DNA of 64,000 nucleotides from Capronia americana (Eukaryota > Ascomycota > Eurotiomycetes > Chaetothyriales > Herpotrichiellaceae). How positions within the stretch are numbered: position 1 is the stretch's first letter; each line of letters starts with the position of its first letter. Positions 52,230-62,719 of this stretch are shown one piece after another. The translations under genes and the position numbers were made by a program. The stretch covers positions 558,001-622,000 of the forward strand of contig JADWQD010000012.1 in assembly GCA_016110215.1 (NCBI GenBank), written 5' to 3'. Under the pieces are notes generated by a model, which worked only from the letters and a program-made list of their open reading frames with translations, had not been told where the DNA came from and made no database searches.

Positions 52230-54074
52230 ATGCCGCCGCTATTCTTATTCGTGAATAAGGATGCTGCCAGCGCGTCGTTGACACGCAGCGACGCCGCTGA
52301 ACAAACCTCGATCAACTCCCACGTGCAGCGTGGCCGTCGACACAGACGCTCCGCCGCCAGCGCCAGCCGCGCCGGTAACAGGAGCAGGAGGACTCCCGGC
52401 CGGGGGAATACTACTGATACGAGCGATTCAGTCCTGCCTGACCCGGATCCGGACCTGTATCCATCACAGCACATTGTCGACCCAGCGGTATTAGACGTTC
52501 CGGAAGCTTCTACCCCTTCACATTCTACCCAGCCAATAAAGGCGGAGCCCGTTCAGGATGCCGTTGGCCATCATACGGAGCTCCCGTCTCGCCCCTCTCC
52601 GCGCAACAAAGCCGCCGAGGTGACGGCCTTGAAAAATTCTGTACCAAGAGTTCGTGCCAAAAGGAAACCCTCTGCTCCAAAGACGGAGAAGCCGTCGTCT
52701 CGACCACCCGGCTATGGAGAGTCGATTGTGCTACTGAATTCCCCTCAGACGCGGACCACTCCTCGAGATATTAGCCAGGTTACCTCGACGTCCCTGGACC
52801 CGTTCGGCCAGTCGGTCGTTAAACTCGACTCACACGTCGCCAAACTCTGTCGTTATTTCTGCGAGAGCTTCCACCCCAGCGTCTGGCATGCAGAGAGCTG
52901 GGCGTCTCGAGAGCATTCTTACACCTATCAGACATCGGCCGTAGAAGTCATACAACGAGCCATGCAGAGTGAGGTGGAGATGAACGCAATGTTGGCCTGC
53001 ATGGCTGCGAGACTTGAAAACGTGGATTCGATCCCCGACCAAGGAACGGTCAGATATATGGGCAATGCCTTGGTGGCCGTGAGAAAAAGGTTCAGTTCAG
53101 CGCCGAAGCATCAACTGCTTCTGATTGTCTTCCACCTATATGCAGCGGATGCTTATCGGCAAAACTACCAGGCAGCGAAGATACACATGCAGGCTGCAAA
53201 GGCGTTATTCGACTCCTGGGGAGGCCTCGACTACGTGCCAGATCAAGCTCTCAAAGAATTATTCATTATCGGGGACGGGCATATGTCTGCTGTGCTCCTG
53301 GAGCCCTGCAGTCTACCCTGTGAAAATGACCCTGGACCGTATTGGATGGTCACACCCCCCGAGCTCCAGCTTGCCCCTCAGCAGGACCTCAGCAGCATTG
53401 CGCCAAGCTTCCAAACACTCTGCTATGGGGGCTATTTGCCGGAAGAACTGGTTGAGGCAATCCAAGAGACAGCGGAATGTACGTGGGTATTGTTGTACGC
53501 TCCGCACGGGGCACCGGCAGCGTCGAAACACGCGGCCAGATGGCTCCAGTGGCGACACGCAGCTGTAAGATACCGACTTCTCGCAATGAGTTACCCTGGA
53601 TCAAGCCTCGACGCGATCAGGGTCGGGCTGTTGATGTGGATATTGACATCAATGGTGATTCTTGGCTTGAAACGCCTTGGAGGCTTGATTGCGCCCAAGC
53701 TGCGCACGATCCTCTGGTCCGTGGACGAGCCGCGTCTTCAGTGGGAGGGCCTCGTGCAAGCCAAGACTTGGGTCCTCACCATCGGCGCCATGTGTTCAAT
53801 GGTGGGCAGCGAAGAGGAAAGATGGTTCGTGGATCAGTTGTTCGAGATCGGGTTCGCGGAGCATATCCGACGCATTCGAGAGACTCACCTGCAACTCGAC
53901 ACGAGCGACGTGCTGAGGAAGTTCCAGGCAAATTTCTTTTATTACGATGCCATTCAGAGGCCGAGATTGGAGCGGCTAGCACGTCTTATTAGCGGAGGAC
54001 CGAGTGAAACATCGAGTTCCGCGTCACAGAGCAGCCCCAGTGATATGTCGAGGAAGTCCAGATCTCCCACTTGA
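52230..54074 (+). CDS. Fungal_trans_2 (DUF3468)-type transcription-factor-like protein
   Basis: Single exon, 614 aa, ATG at 52230. The N-terminus PLFLFVNKDAASASLTRSD then INSHVQRGRRHRRS repeats the family layout: an F-x-F-V-N segment and a basic SH-R-RR patch. Residues about 40-200 are low-complexity Ser/Pro/Arg. From about 200 the regulator domain begins (LDPFGQSVVKLDSHVAKLCRYF, EVEMNAMLACMAARLENVD, LIVFHLYAADAYRQNY, AAKALFDSWGGLDYVP) and ends with RKFQANFFYYDA and a Ser-rich tail. No zinc cluster. Length is normal for the family. It lies 0.8 kb downstream of the dual-domain gene on the same strand and is a probable paralogue of its first half. Presumed nuclear; targets unknown. Confidence 0.8.
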   Translation: MPPLFLFVNKDAASASLTRSDAAEQTSINSHVQRGRRHRRSAASASRAGNRSRRTPGRGNTTDTSDSVLPDPDPDLYPSQHIVDPAVLDVPEASTPSHSTQPIKAEPVQDAVGHHTELPSRPSPRNKAAEVTALKNSVPRVRAKRKPSAPKTEKPSSRPPGYGESIVLLNSPQTRTTPRDISQVTSTSLDPFGQSVVKLDSHVAKLCRYFCESFHPSVWHAESWASREHSYTYQTSAVEVIQRAMQSEVEMNAMLACMAARLENVDSIPDQGTVRYMGNALVAVRKRFSSAPKHQLLLIVFHLYAADAYRQNYQAAKIHMQAAKALFDSWGGLDYVPDQALKELFIIGDGHMSAVLLEPCSLPCENDPGPYWMVTPPELQLAPQQDLSSIAPSFQTLCYGGYLPEELVEAIQETAECTWVLLYAPHGAPAASKHAARWLQWRHAAVRYRLLAMSYPGSSLDAIRVGLLMWILTSMVILGLKRLGGLIAPKLRTILWSVDEPRLQWEGLVQAKTWVLTIGAMCSMVGSEEERWFVDQLFEIGFAEHIRRIRETHLQLDTSDVLRKFQANFFYYDAIQRPRLERLARLISGGPSETSSSASQSSPSDMSRKSRSPT

Positions 54075-54644
54075 GATTGTTGGAATTGGGATGTTCCAGA
54101 GGCCACGCAATCATGGCAGGGTGACGACCAGAAGGGAGTTCCAGCATGCCCCTGACGACGTCGCCGTCTCTGCACGTGTTCTGTACGCGCGGCATAATCT
54201 ACAGTTTCTCCACATTCCGCGAGTGGAGGCTATGAGCAAGTTCGACAATGCTCGTACCTCGTGGGATACATGACCGACCACCTTGCTTGCTTCGATATGT
54301 ACTATAGTACTATAATGTTCCAGACGTATGAGATTACGATGATAATAAAAATACTATGAAGAACGATGAGTCGAGTCTCTGTACTACAGCCACTCACCCG
54401 CGCAAGCCGAATCTCGTGCAGAAGAAGGAGCTTCGGGGTGGAAGAACTTTTTGCGGCCCTACATATATGTACATGTCCGTACATGTCAACCTAACCTACT
54501 GTGTACAGGTACTTAGCCGGTCCCTTGCCTGCGCTGCGCTTCACCCCTGCTTTCTCAGTCTCTTTCCCGTTTACTGTGTACCTATGTGTTTGCTTACTCT
54601 ACAGTACATACCGGCAGCGACATTCCACACAAATCAGTTCGTCC

Positions 54645-54745
54645 CTCGCTGCTGCTGCTGCTGATGCTGCATTCCACACAGATCAGTCCTTCCCTCACTG
54701 CTGCTGCCGTCGCTGCCGATGCTGCTGCTGCTGCTGCTGCTACTA
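54645..54745. repeat. CTG/TGC triplet runs within a duplicated segment
   Basis: Two copies of a segment starting CATTCCACACA-ATCAGT and ending in CTGCTGCTG runs. The second run (about 54718-54741) is the longest uninterrupted triplet tract here. Confidence 0.8.
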
Positions 54746-55164
54746 CCGCCACTGATGTGGTGTGATGTGAAGTGAAGTGATGTGATGCGAGCCAGAAAAA
54801 TTCCCACGGCAGGCATCCCTCCGAGCTCGACCTCGACCTCGACCTCGATCTCGAAAAGCCAGATTATGTACTGTACTGTACCCTTATCACGCTTCTCTAC
54901 GAGTACTGTACTGAGTACACCGGTGGTACAAGTGAAGTGCAGTACCGAGTACTCGTACAGTACTCGTATTCGAGCCCGTCCCGTCGCAAGACTCTCTCCC
55001 TCTCTCCTCTACGCCCATCACACCTCGGCACAAGCTCCAGCGGCAGACTGCGCTGCAGACGTGAGTGTGTGTTTGGACTGCACAGGCACAGGCTAAGACG
55101 CTCCGGAGCGGGTGTGCATGAACGAAAATGAAAAATTGTTGGGACGCGAACTCTCACCCGCCCA

Positions 55165-55232
55165 TGTCAGGTAGGATTGAGTTGAATTGAGTTGAGTTGG
55201 ATTGAATTGAGTTGGATTGAATTGAGTTGGAT
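55165..55232. repeat. GAATTGAGTTG minisatellite
   Basis: Six or so alternating GAATTGAGTTG and GAGTTGGATT units in tandem, followed directly by unique sequence. Confidence 0.85.
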
Positions 55233-55282
55233 GGGACACGTCCATGATACGATCGAGTTGCATGGGTTTGCTTACTCGGTAT

Positions 55283-55410
55283 ACAGTCTACGGTCTACCA
55301 AAAACGGTCCGCAGTCTACAGTCTACAATGCGCGGTCTACGGTCTACATTCTACAATCCACAATCCGCAGTCCACAGTCTACCTTTTACAGTCCACGGTC
55401 TACGGTGCAC
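55283..55410. repeat. (A)GTCTAC minisatellite with degenerate units
   Basis: At least fourteen 7-8 bp units of the form (C)AGTCTAC, GGTCTAC, ATTCTAC or AGTCCAC, one after another. Confidence 0.85.
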
Positions 55411-56014
55411 AGTACCTTTTCGGCCGACTTCTTGGCCTGAGAGCACAGGGATGTTTCCTTCTCGCTTCTCTCGTGCCTGAATGGATGGTGATAATTCGGA
55501 CAACATTCACAGACCAGGGCGATAAGCGTATGAATGGTCCGAAAAAACTCAATTCATTCGGTCGCATGGTCGCATGGTTGCATTGGGATCCTCTGCGAGC
55601 ATGGATCAAAGCTTGTTGGGTTGGCATGCGTCGCTTGTATGCAGGTATGCAAGGAAGCGAGCGACAAGTAAGTAAGCTGAGTCAAGACGTCGAGTAGCGT
55701 GGGATCAAATCGTGGCATATGGCGATACCGAGGTCAGGGCTTTACCCATCTGGGACAGAGAGTGCGGGATATTGGAAAAGATTCATGTGTGAATGGACAA
55801 AAAGCGCAGCGGGTTCGAAGCGATTCATGCGGATGAAGCAAAAAGTGCAGTGGGTTGGATACGTTCGTGCGAAAGAACGCCCGTCTTTGGATCCTGGGTC
55901 AAATCCCAGGGTCCACGTGGATGGATATACCACCCATCGACTCCGGCTCACGGCCGGTGAAAACTCAATACGGATGGATCCCGCGAAACTCGGGCAAAGG
56001 ATCGCATCATCCAG

Positions 56015-56257
56015 GATGGCTAGCTTTGGACAATGGAGTCTTTGGAAGCAAGGAACCTCCAAGATGGCTAGCTTTGGACAAGGGAGCCTTCAGCGGTAGG
56101 AACAGGGCAAGTGTGATGGAACTCCGGCTGATGTCCGTCAACAAACAACACGACAAAGTCCCCATCGACATGGCCGTGGTTGGATGACCAAAAAACAACA
56201 ATGGTTGGAAACGGCCCTGGTTGGATGACCAGAAAACAACAATTGTGAGAAACGGCC
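56015..56257. repeat. Two families of short direct repeats
   Basis: GATGGCTAGCTTTGGACAA occurs at 56015-56033 and 56063-56081. A 39-bp segment beginning GGTTGGATGACCA occurs at 56178-56216 and, with few changes, at 56219-56257. Confidence 0.85.
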
Positions 56258-58106
56258 GTGATGAAGAATTCACCAGACGGCACGCATCTCCATCCTTTGC
56301 GCTCATGCTGTGACTGGTTGTATGCAAGCCCTTTGACCCTCTGTCCGAATGGGTCTGCCCGCTCATGCAAGGATGGGAACCGAAGTCTTGGTTGTCATGA
56401 TATAGAATACGCACGGATTCGCATCCACTCCATAACACCCGACCAGTAGCATTCTGTGCGTTATCAAAGGTAAGGTTTATGGAAAAGGTGGGCGGAAAAC
56501 TTGGATGCAGCCACGTCTGTTCCTGCATGCCGGCCGAAGGTGTACCTGCTTCCGCGCGAATTCTCGGCAGGTGGATTTGTATCAACAAGCAATCAACAAC
56601 CGCTCGGAGTGGATGCCAACAGATGCCTGCTGTTACTGCTGCCACGCAGCAACTCATTCAACTGATTCGCATTTGCCGCCTTACCCTTTCAGAGGTGTTT
56701 GCGCCGGATGGTCGACCTATCCCACATTAGCTTGAGAAGACTTGATCTGTTCCTTGGTGTCGGCATAGACAAATACTTGGTTATGGGGAAAAATGCTTCT
56801 GCCAGAAACTGAGCCGGGCCGGTCAACCACCAGGACGATGCGCCAATGCAGCCACTTCTGGTCCAGACAGCAACCATGTTTGACCTGCATCTGAGACTCG
56901 ACGTTGGTGATGGTGAGCTTTGTTGCGGATTCGTGTCCGGACGGAGCCAATTCTGGGCATGCCCTGTTTGGCAACCAGCGAAGTCCTGAGACCGTCCGCT
57001 TCTACCATGTCTGAACACGAGCTGCAGTGCACGTCGAGGATTTCCCGGGTGGTTGGGAAAAGTCTACGTTTTGTAAAAGCCTTTGGTTGACCTATAGCCA
57101 ACTCGTGGCAAGGTCTTGGGTTCCCACTCCCCGTGGCATTTCGTTCACAGATGCATTCATTTGTGTGGTGGAAACAACGCCAGCTTCTGCACCGCTTAGT
57201 CCGGTTGCATGGCATTCTTGGGATTCCGCCAGCGGTTGGTGGGGGGGTTAAGTGGCCGCTCTGACCCCCAGCAACGGGAATCTAGCTCGACCGGCTTCAC
57301 GCCTGGAACACCTTCAGACATTGTCTGGCTGCCGTCGCCTGCTGCTGCACATACATACCAGAGGGGACGCGTGGTTGCAAGACAGTCATCGTTCTCTTGG
57401 TCAACCGTCGACAGCGGCCGGTGGTCCTTGGCCTCAACATGCGCGAGATGAGGGCTCCAGGTTGGTGTGCGATCCGCGGCGTCGGTTGACGTAGGCGATG
57501 AATTTAGGTGCAGTTAGCGCCAGGTACGCGAGAGAAACAGCGGCCACCATTCGCTCAGCCGCTGGAAATTGGCAGCGTCGCTGTGAAGCTAGGGCGTTTC
57601 ACAGCAGCGGACTCAACGCCCAAAAGGCTAAAGCAGGCACGCCCCACCGGCTTCTGACAGGGGGGGTCTGGGGCCTCGTTGCGCCACGGCTCTGGGTCAT
57701 CTCCTTGATGTCCTGGCCGTATCATGCCAATGTTCCTGAGTTGGGTCCGCATCTCCCTGGCACCCACTGGCGCCAGGCCCGCTGTTGTGGCATCCTGCAC
57801 GTCTGCTTCTCTGAGCTCTCTTTCCTTTCTCTTGCCTGTTGGGTTGGAATATCTTGCTTAAAAGACGTCTTCGAACGTCGTCCGTTCGTTCTCGCAACTC
57901 GTGCCAGCATCCAGCTCGCGTTCACTCCTTCACGCGACAGCTCGTTCGCTTCGTCACGCACTCTCCTTTTCCACACGCTCCTTGACCACGATCTGAGATC
58001 GTCCCAATCCTAGCGATTAACCACTCCCTTTTCCACCACCAACCGCAAAACCACAAGTCCCTTCTTGACCGGACCTCAAGAACTCAAGGCAACCCAGACA
58101 AACAAG

Positions 58107-58903
58107 ATGCGTTGCACATTCAACTCGCTGGTGCTGGCCACCCTGGCAATCGGCCAAGCCTACGCTGCCACACTCTCTCACTCCCACGCGCACTTGCACA
58201 ACCATGCAGCCCGCAGGCATGACCACGTCGAGTAAGCAAGGCCCGAGTGACACGAGGATAGCAATGTGGACTGACACGCTGTTACAGGAAACGCGCAGCT
58301 GCCCTGACCGATGCCGATGCTGGCAAGCTCACCGCTTTGGGCGTCGCGACCCTGGGCATCAACTCGTACACCGCCAACGGACAGGCCTGGCTTGGTCAAG
58401 ACGGCCCTTACCAGAACGAGTTCGTCAACGACTCCGGCGAGGACTTGATTCTGCTGATCTGGGGCGTCGCCGGCTCGTGGGTCAATGCGGTCCAGCCCAC
58501 CATCACGGCCTCGCTGGCCGCCAACGAGTCTCTCTGGGTGTCCTTCGCCGACGGCGCATCCGGTGCGTGGACCGCCGTCTACCCCGACACCCAGCTCGTC
58601 AACGGTCAAGCCTCCAACACCTGGGGCGAGTTCACCTTTGGGCAATGGGGAGTCGTTGATGTCTCTCGCGAAGTCAACATGAGCGGCCATCCCATGAGCA
58701 TTGTCGGTCCATCCTGCACCACGGATATGGATACGTGCGTGTTCCAGTGCTCCTCGGGCAACACCTGCATGTTCGACTACCTGCTGCTGAACTGTGAGAA
58801 CGGAAGCCAGCCCGGCGCCAACTACGGAACCTTTGACGGCAGCCCGAGCGGTGGATGTGGTGGCATGGGTGCCAGCGCGACTCTCAAGACTACCTTCTCG
58901 TGA
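58107..58903 (+). CDS. Secreted Asp f 4-like protein with a Kex2-type propeptide
   Basis: 246 aa in two exons, 58107-58231 and 58288-58903 (phase 2 join). A signal peptide is clear: MRCTFNSLVLATLAIGQAYA, cut after AYA. Next is a His-rich pro-region (SHSHAHLHNH ... RRHDHVE) ending in KR, a Kex2 site at about residues 43-44 that is created across the intron. The mature domain has GPYQNEFVNDSGEDLILLIWG, ESLWVSFADGASGAW, NTWGEFTF and a Cys-rich end (CTTDMDTCVFQCSSGNTC ... LNCENG ... GGCGGMG). I recall this as a conserved fungal extracellular protein of the thaumatin-like/Asp f 4-like allergen kind. The precise role is not known to me. It stands alone between long spacers, which is common for secreted proteins. 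Confidence 0.85.
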
Positions 58904-61094
58904 GAGGGGGGTATATGTTTTGGGGGTTTCAGTCTTGAGGAGAGGTCGAGAATGCCATTTACCACATCAGTCTGCATCACAATCTATCGCAAAGCAAACC
59001 AATTGGATCTACTGGACATGGCCGGACGACCTGCTGCGCCATTTGGCACCATTCTACCATCCCATTTCACTTGTATCGCCTTGGGGAGATGTACGGGACA
59101 GGATGATCTTGTCACGTAGTTGGTGTTGTTGGATAACGAAATAAACCATTGAAAACTAACACCGTGTCTGTATCGCTCATGCTGTGCTTAACGTTGCCCT
59201 CGGCGTGTGTCGTGTTTCGCTCCAGACGCTGGCGGGGTTCCTGTCATTGATCTTAATGTCAGTGTCGTCTTCGTGTCACCCACTCACTCACCCACCCACC
59301 GACTTGACCAGCCATGAGGGGAGGGGGGACGTTATCTCGACAAGCGCTCGCTTTGCCTGGTGTGCTCGCCCGCATGCTATCATGATGTATCTTCCCGTTC
59401 TGTGTTGGCGCCTTATCGTCGTCATGATTTAGTGTCATGTACCTTCCCGTTTGTCGTTCATGCGTGGTCGTGTCGCACCCGTGCCATCCGTCCCTCGTCA
59501 TCATGATGTCCCTTCCCGTCTGTCTGTGTCCATGCGTTGTTCATTGTCCAACTAAGTAACTGTCTCCCTTCCCGCTTCCGTCCCCGTTCCCGTTCCCGTT
59601 CCCGTCCCCATCCCCGCTACCATTCCGCGTCACCATTGCCCATGTTCTGGGGATGCATGCATGCATGTAGGCTGGCATGTAGGCTGGCAGGCAGACAGGC
59701 GGATCTTAAAGTAGTGACTTGAAAGTTCAAGGTGTGTGTGGAGTGTGGGCCTCGGATCGGATCATCCGCGCTGAGGAGGAGGGGGGGAGGAGGAGGAGGA
59801 GGAGGAGGAGGAGGAGGAGGAGGAGGAGGGGAGTGAAGGGTGGTTGTGGGAATGGACACGAGGACACGATGACACCACGATGTGCACGCACATATGCTGT
59901 ATACAGTACGAGGTAAATAAGGGTGGGATTGTGTTTGCCGCCGCGTGGTGAGTCTGGCTGCCTCGTACGGTAAGTATCTATCGTTTTGACGTACTGTATG
60001 TACTGTATGTACTCTTCGCTGCTGTGCCCGTTATTTTAACTTACTGCATGTACTCTTCCCTGCTGTGTACCTGCTGTGTGCGCTTCGGGGGGCAAGACTC
60101 TGCCAGTCAAATCATAGTTAAGGAGGGAGTTAGTTGTCGGTAATCCACGAGGTCACTCGGTCTGATGGTGATGTGTTTTGTTTGACTTTCATTGCTGTTC
60201 ATGTCGACACGTTCACCACAGGAGCGTCTACTTCCTTACTGTGGATGACGGGTAAAGACACGGGCCCGCTTCGCCTCCTCTTCTTCCCCTTCCTCAACGC
60301 TGCAGAGTAATTGTTCGGCTCGTACTGGCTGGTATCCATCACTCACAGAAACTGTTGAGCTCATGCTATTGAATAATCAAGTCGGCTCAGAAATATGACA
60401 TAGACGATCCTTACAGAAGAATCAGCAAACCGCCATTACCACCGCCGCCGCCGCCACCTCGGATAACGAAAGCCGTCAGCGCTTCCGGCTTCCTAAACGC
60501 CTAGAAAGGCATTTCTTGTCCACATTGAGTCGCCAAGGGTCTTGCACATGCGCCTTCTTTCTCACTTGGCGTATCATCTGCGTCGAACTCACCGTTAGTC
60601 ATCTTTTACATTCAGCAGATTGGTTAGGTAACCAAGGTGGCACCGAGGCAACCTGCGGTCGCAGGTCTGGTCCTGGGCTGGGATCACGAGCTTCATCGCG
60701 ACATGATTTGGCAGAGGGAACCTATCGCCAATCAAGCGGCATGTTGAAGGGAGCGCCCAGGACTTATTTTCGTGCCACTCTAAGCTCGCCTTCTAAACCC
60801 GCCAGCCACGCTTCTGCCTGACGAATGTGTACAATGGTTGGCCTCGAGATAATTGGACAGGACCGAACTCCTCTTTGAGAACCCAAGCTTTATGGACCGG
60901 GGTTGGATTGTGTATATGAAAGAAAGAAATGACTCTCCACCACAGTCTTGCACGCTGGATATCTCCACCACTTTCTACACACTGCAAGCTCAGGTGGACG
61001 GAGGCTGAACTGGCAGCCCCGATGCTGACCATGTTGTATTGGGGGCTTCCTGTCTGACGGGCGCAATGAACCAAAGGTACCGGAAGCCAGAAAT
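58904..61094. other. Repeat-rich intergenic region
   Basis: No supported gene. Simple repeats: CCCGTT units at about 59573-59610, GCATGCATGCATG and TAGGCTGGCA repeats at about 59654-59700, a (GGA)n run at 59777-59830, GTACTGTATGTACTGTATGTACT at about 59989-60012, and CCGCCG triplets at about 60440-60460. Open frames across the (GGA)n run are homopolymer artefacts. Confidence 0.6.
59777..59830. repeat. (GGA)n microsatellite
   Basis: About eighteen GGA units, interrupted once or twice by extra G. It reads as poly-Arg/Gly on plus and poly-Pro on minus. Confidence 0.95.
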
Positions 61095-62719
61095 ATGGGG
61101 GGGACTGCAGATCATCCGTCTGCTGACTTGCGAGGAAGCAAGAAACGAACGTTAGCCCAACGCAGGCTGCAGAACCGATGGCGGGCCATTGATGTGCCAA
61201 GGAAGCAGCATACCACGCCGCCGACTGCGACCGGCAAAAGGGTATCTGCCAGCAGCGACGATGAGACGAGCCCGCTGCCCGACCCGGGGACCATACTCAG
61301 CGCGGCAAGAACGGATCCATTCGCCAGTTATACGATACCGCAGTATGCACAAGAAGCCATGGACCATGGTAAGTGCCGCCCAGTCGGCAATTGCATCAAA
61401 AGGCCCTTGCTCACCTCAATCGATCCCGACAGCGCTGAGTTTCACCTGGCCGCAATGCCTCCCGACAGACCTCGACAAGATCGTAACACCCTTCAGGGCG
61501 GCATGGATGCAGTTGGTGATGGCTTCGCCGCTCGTTCTGCATACCTTCATATTTGCGACGACGAAGCAGATGCTGTGCTTGCGGGGTCAGCGAGAGGACG
61601 ACATGTCTCAACAGGCCGTCCGTGCATCATCCCTGCACCAGAATCTGGCTTTGAGTTGCGCCAGGACCGAACTCGAGTCAATGGAGGGGACACCTTCGGA
61701 TGGGATGATCCTCGCGATCATCATTCTGGCGGTCAATGGCACACGGCCACAACAGACGCCGCCGCAATCGCATCCTCGTTCTCCCCTCGCAACCACCCAG
61801 AGCCTCCATCTCTTCAGCATGCTGAACGTGGTCGAGGCCCACGTGCGAGCCGTGGCGGAACTCATCGAGTTGAAGGGGGGTCTTCAGGCCGTCGACACCT
61901 ACGGCGTACGAGATACGGTTTTACTGCATGTATACCTCGTCGTGTCGTGCCATGCCCGGGCTAATACTGGTGTCTACCAGGTCAGATGTATACTTTTCGT
62001 CCATACTGGGGAAACGCCCAGCTCAGATATGGCCGGAGTCCATAACCACGTTGACGGAACGCGGACTCCATACACTCGACGAGGAAGCCGAATGTTTGCT
62101 GTCAGAGCTGGGCATAGGATTCAGCACGTTCAAATTTAACGAGAGTCTTGGAGAGGTTTTGCAGCTGATGTGCGATCTGACCGTCGCGCTTGACCACCAT
62201 GTTCGAGGGGGGATGCGTCCGCCAGAAATGTCGGACATTATATTGCAGCGGAATGCCGTGCAGAACAAGCTGCTCTGGATGAAGCCTCTGAAGGAAGACC
62301 CGCCCGACTGCCTCGATACACTTGACAATATCATACGCATAAACGCCAATATCTTCAGCGACATGGTGCTTTTCCCGCTCAGTCCGGCCACTGGAATCAA
62401 GCCACGGCTGGCCGCTGAACTGCGCAGGTGCTTGAAGTCTCCGGTTCTTGACATCGAGGACTACGGGCCACCGTCGAGCATCTTTCTGTGGGTGCTAACC
62501 CTCGGCGGGATTGCAGCCTCCTTTACGAGACATCGGGGGTGGTATGTTGAGAAGATTGCGGAGCACTATGGTCATTTACTGTGTGATCTTCCCACCATGG
62601 TGGGGCGCATGTCCGCGTTCTTGTGGTGGAAGGACGTCTGTGATGAGCCTGCAAAACTGCTGTGGACACAGGCATTGGAAGTGTACAACGAAGAGCAAGC
62701 CGCATCGGCCGAGTACTGA
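61095..62719 (+). CDS. Fungal_trans_2 (DUF3468)-type transcription-factor-like protein
   Basis: Model of 507 aa: exons 61095-61368, 61433-61943 and 61981-62719; total divisible by three. The first intron (GTAAGT...GACAG) is clear. The second would be only 37 nt (GTCGTG...TACCAG), which is short, so that join is tentative. The N-terminal basic patch (RGSKKRTLAQRRLQNRWR) precedes a Ser/Pro stretch and DPFASYTIPQYAQEAMDHALSFTWPQCLP, then the helical regulator domain (AWMQLVMASPLVLHTFIFATT, EAHVRAVAELIELKGGL, LHVYLVVSDVYFSSILGKRP, IINA-type INANIFSDMVLFPL). No zinc cluster. It resembles the first half of the dual-domain protein at 48 kb (both have LIELKGGL/LVQLRGGID and SDMVLFP), so the two are likely paralogues. 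Role unknown. Confidence 0.75.

Larger units (their letters stand above)
54075..58106. other. 4-kb repeat-rich intergenic region
   Basis: No supported gene, although several open frames of 80-216 codons exist on both strands. It is filled with simple and minisatellite repeats: CTG/TGC triplets at about 54645-54745, GACCTC units at about 54829-54856, GAATTGAGTTG units at about 55165-55232, GTCTAC units at 55283-55410, and direct repeats at 56015-56081 and 56178-56257. A minus frame at 56717-56974 (LTITNVESQMQVKHGCC) looks mildly coding but cannot be extended. Confidence 0.5.

Noticed and set aside
54645..55410. CRISPR-like repeat array
   Set aside because: Units are short, degenerate and directly adjacent without unique spacers, and the genome is eukaryotic; these are mini- and microsatellites.
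59617..59916. Poly-Pro and poly-Arg open frames
   Set aside because: They exist only because the (GGA)n run has no stop codons in any frame.
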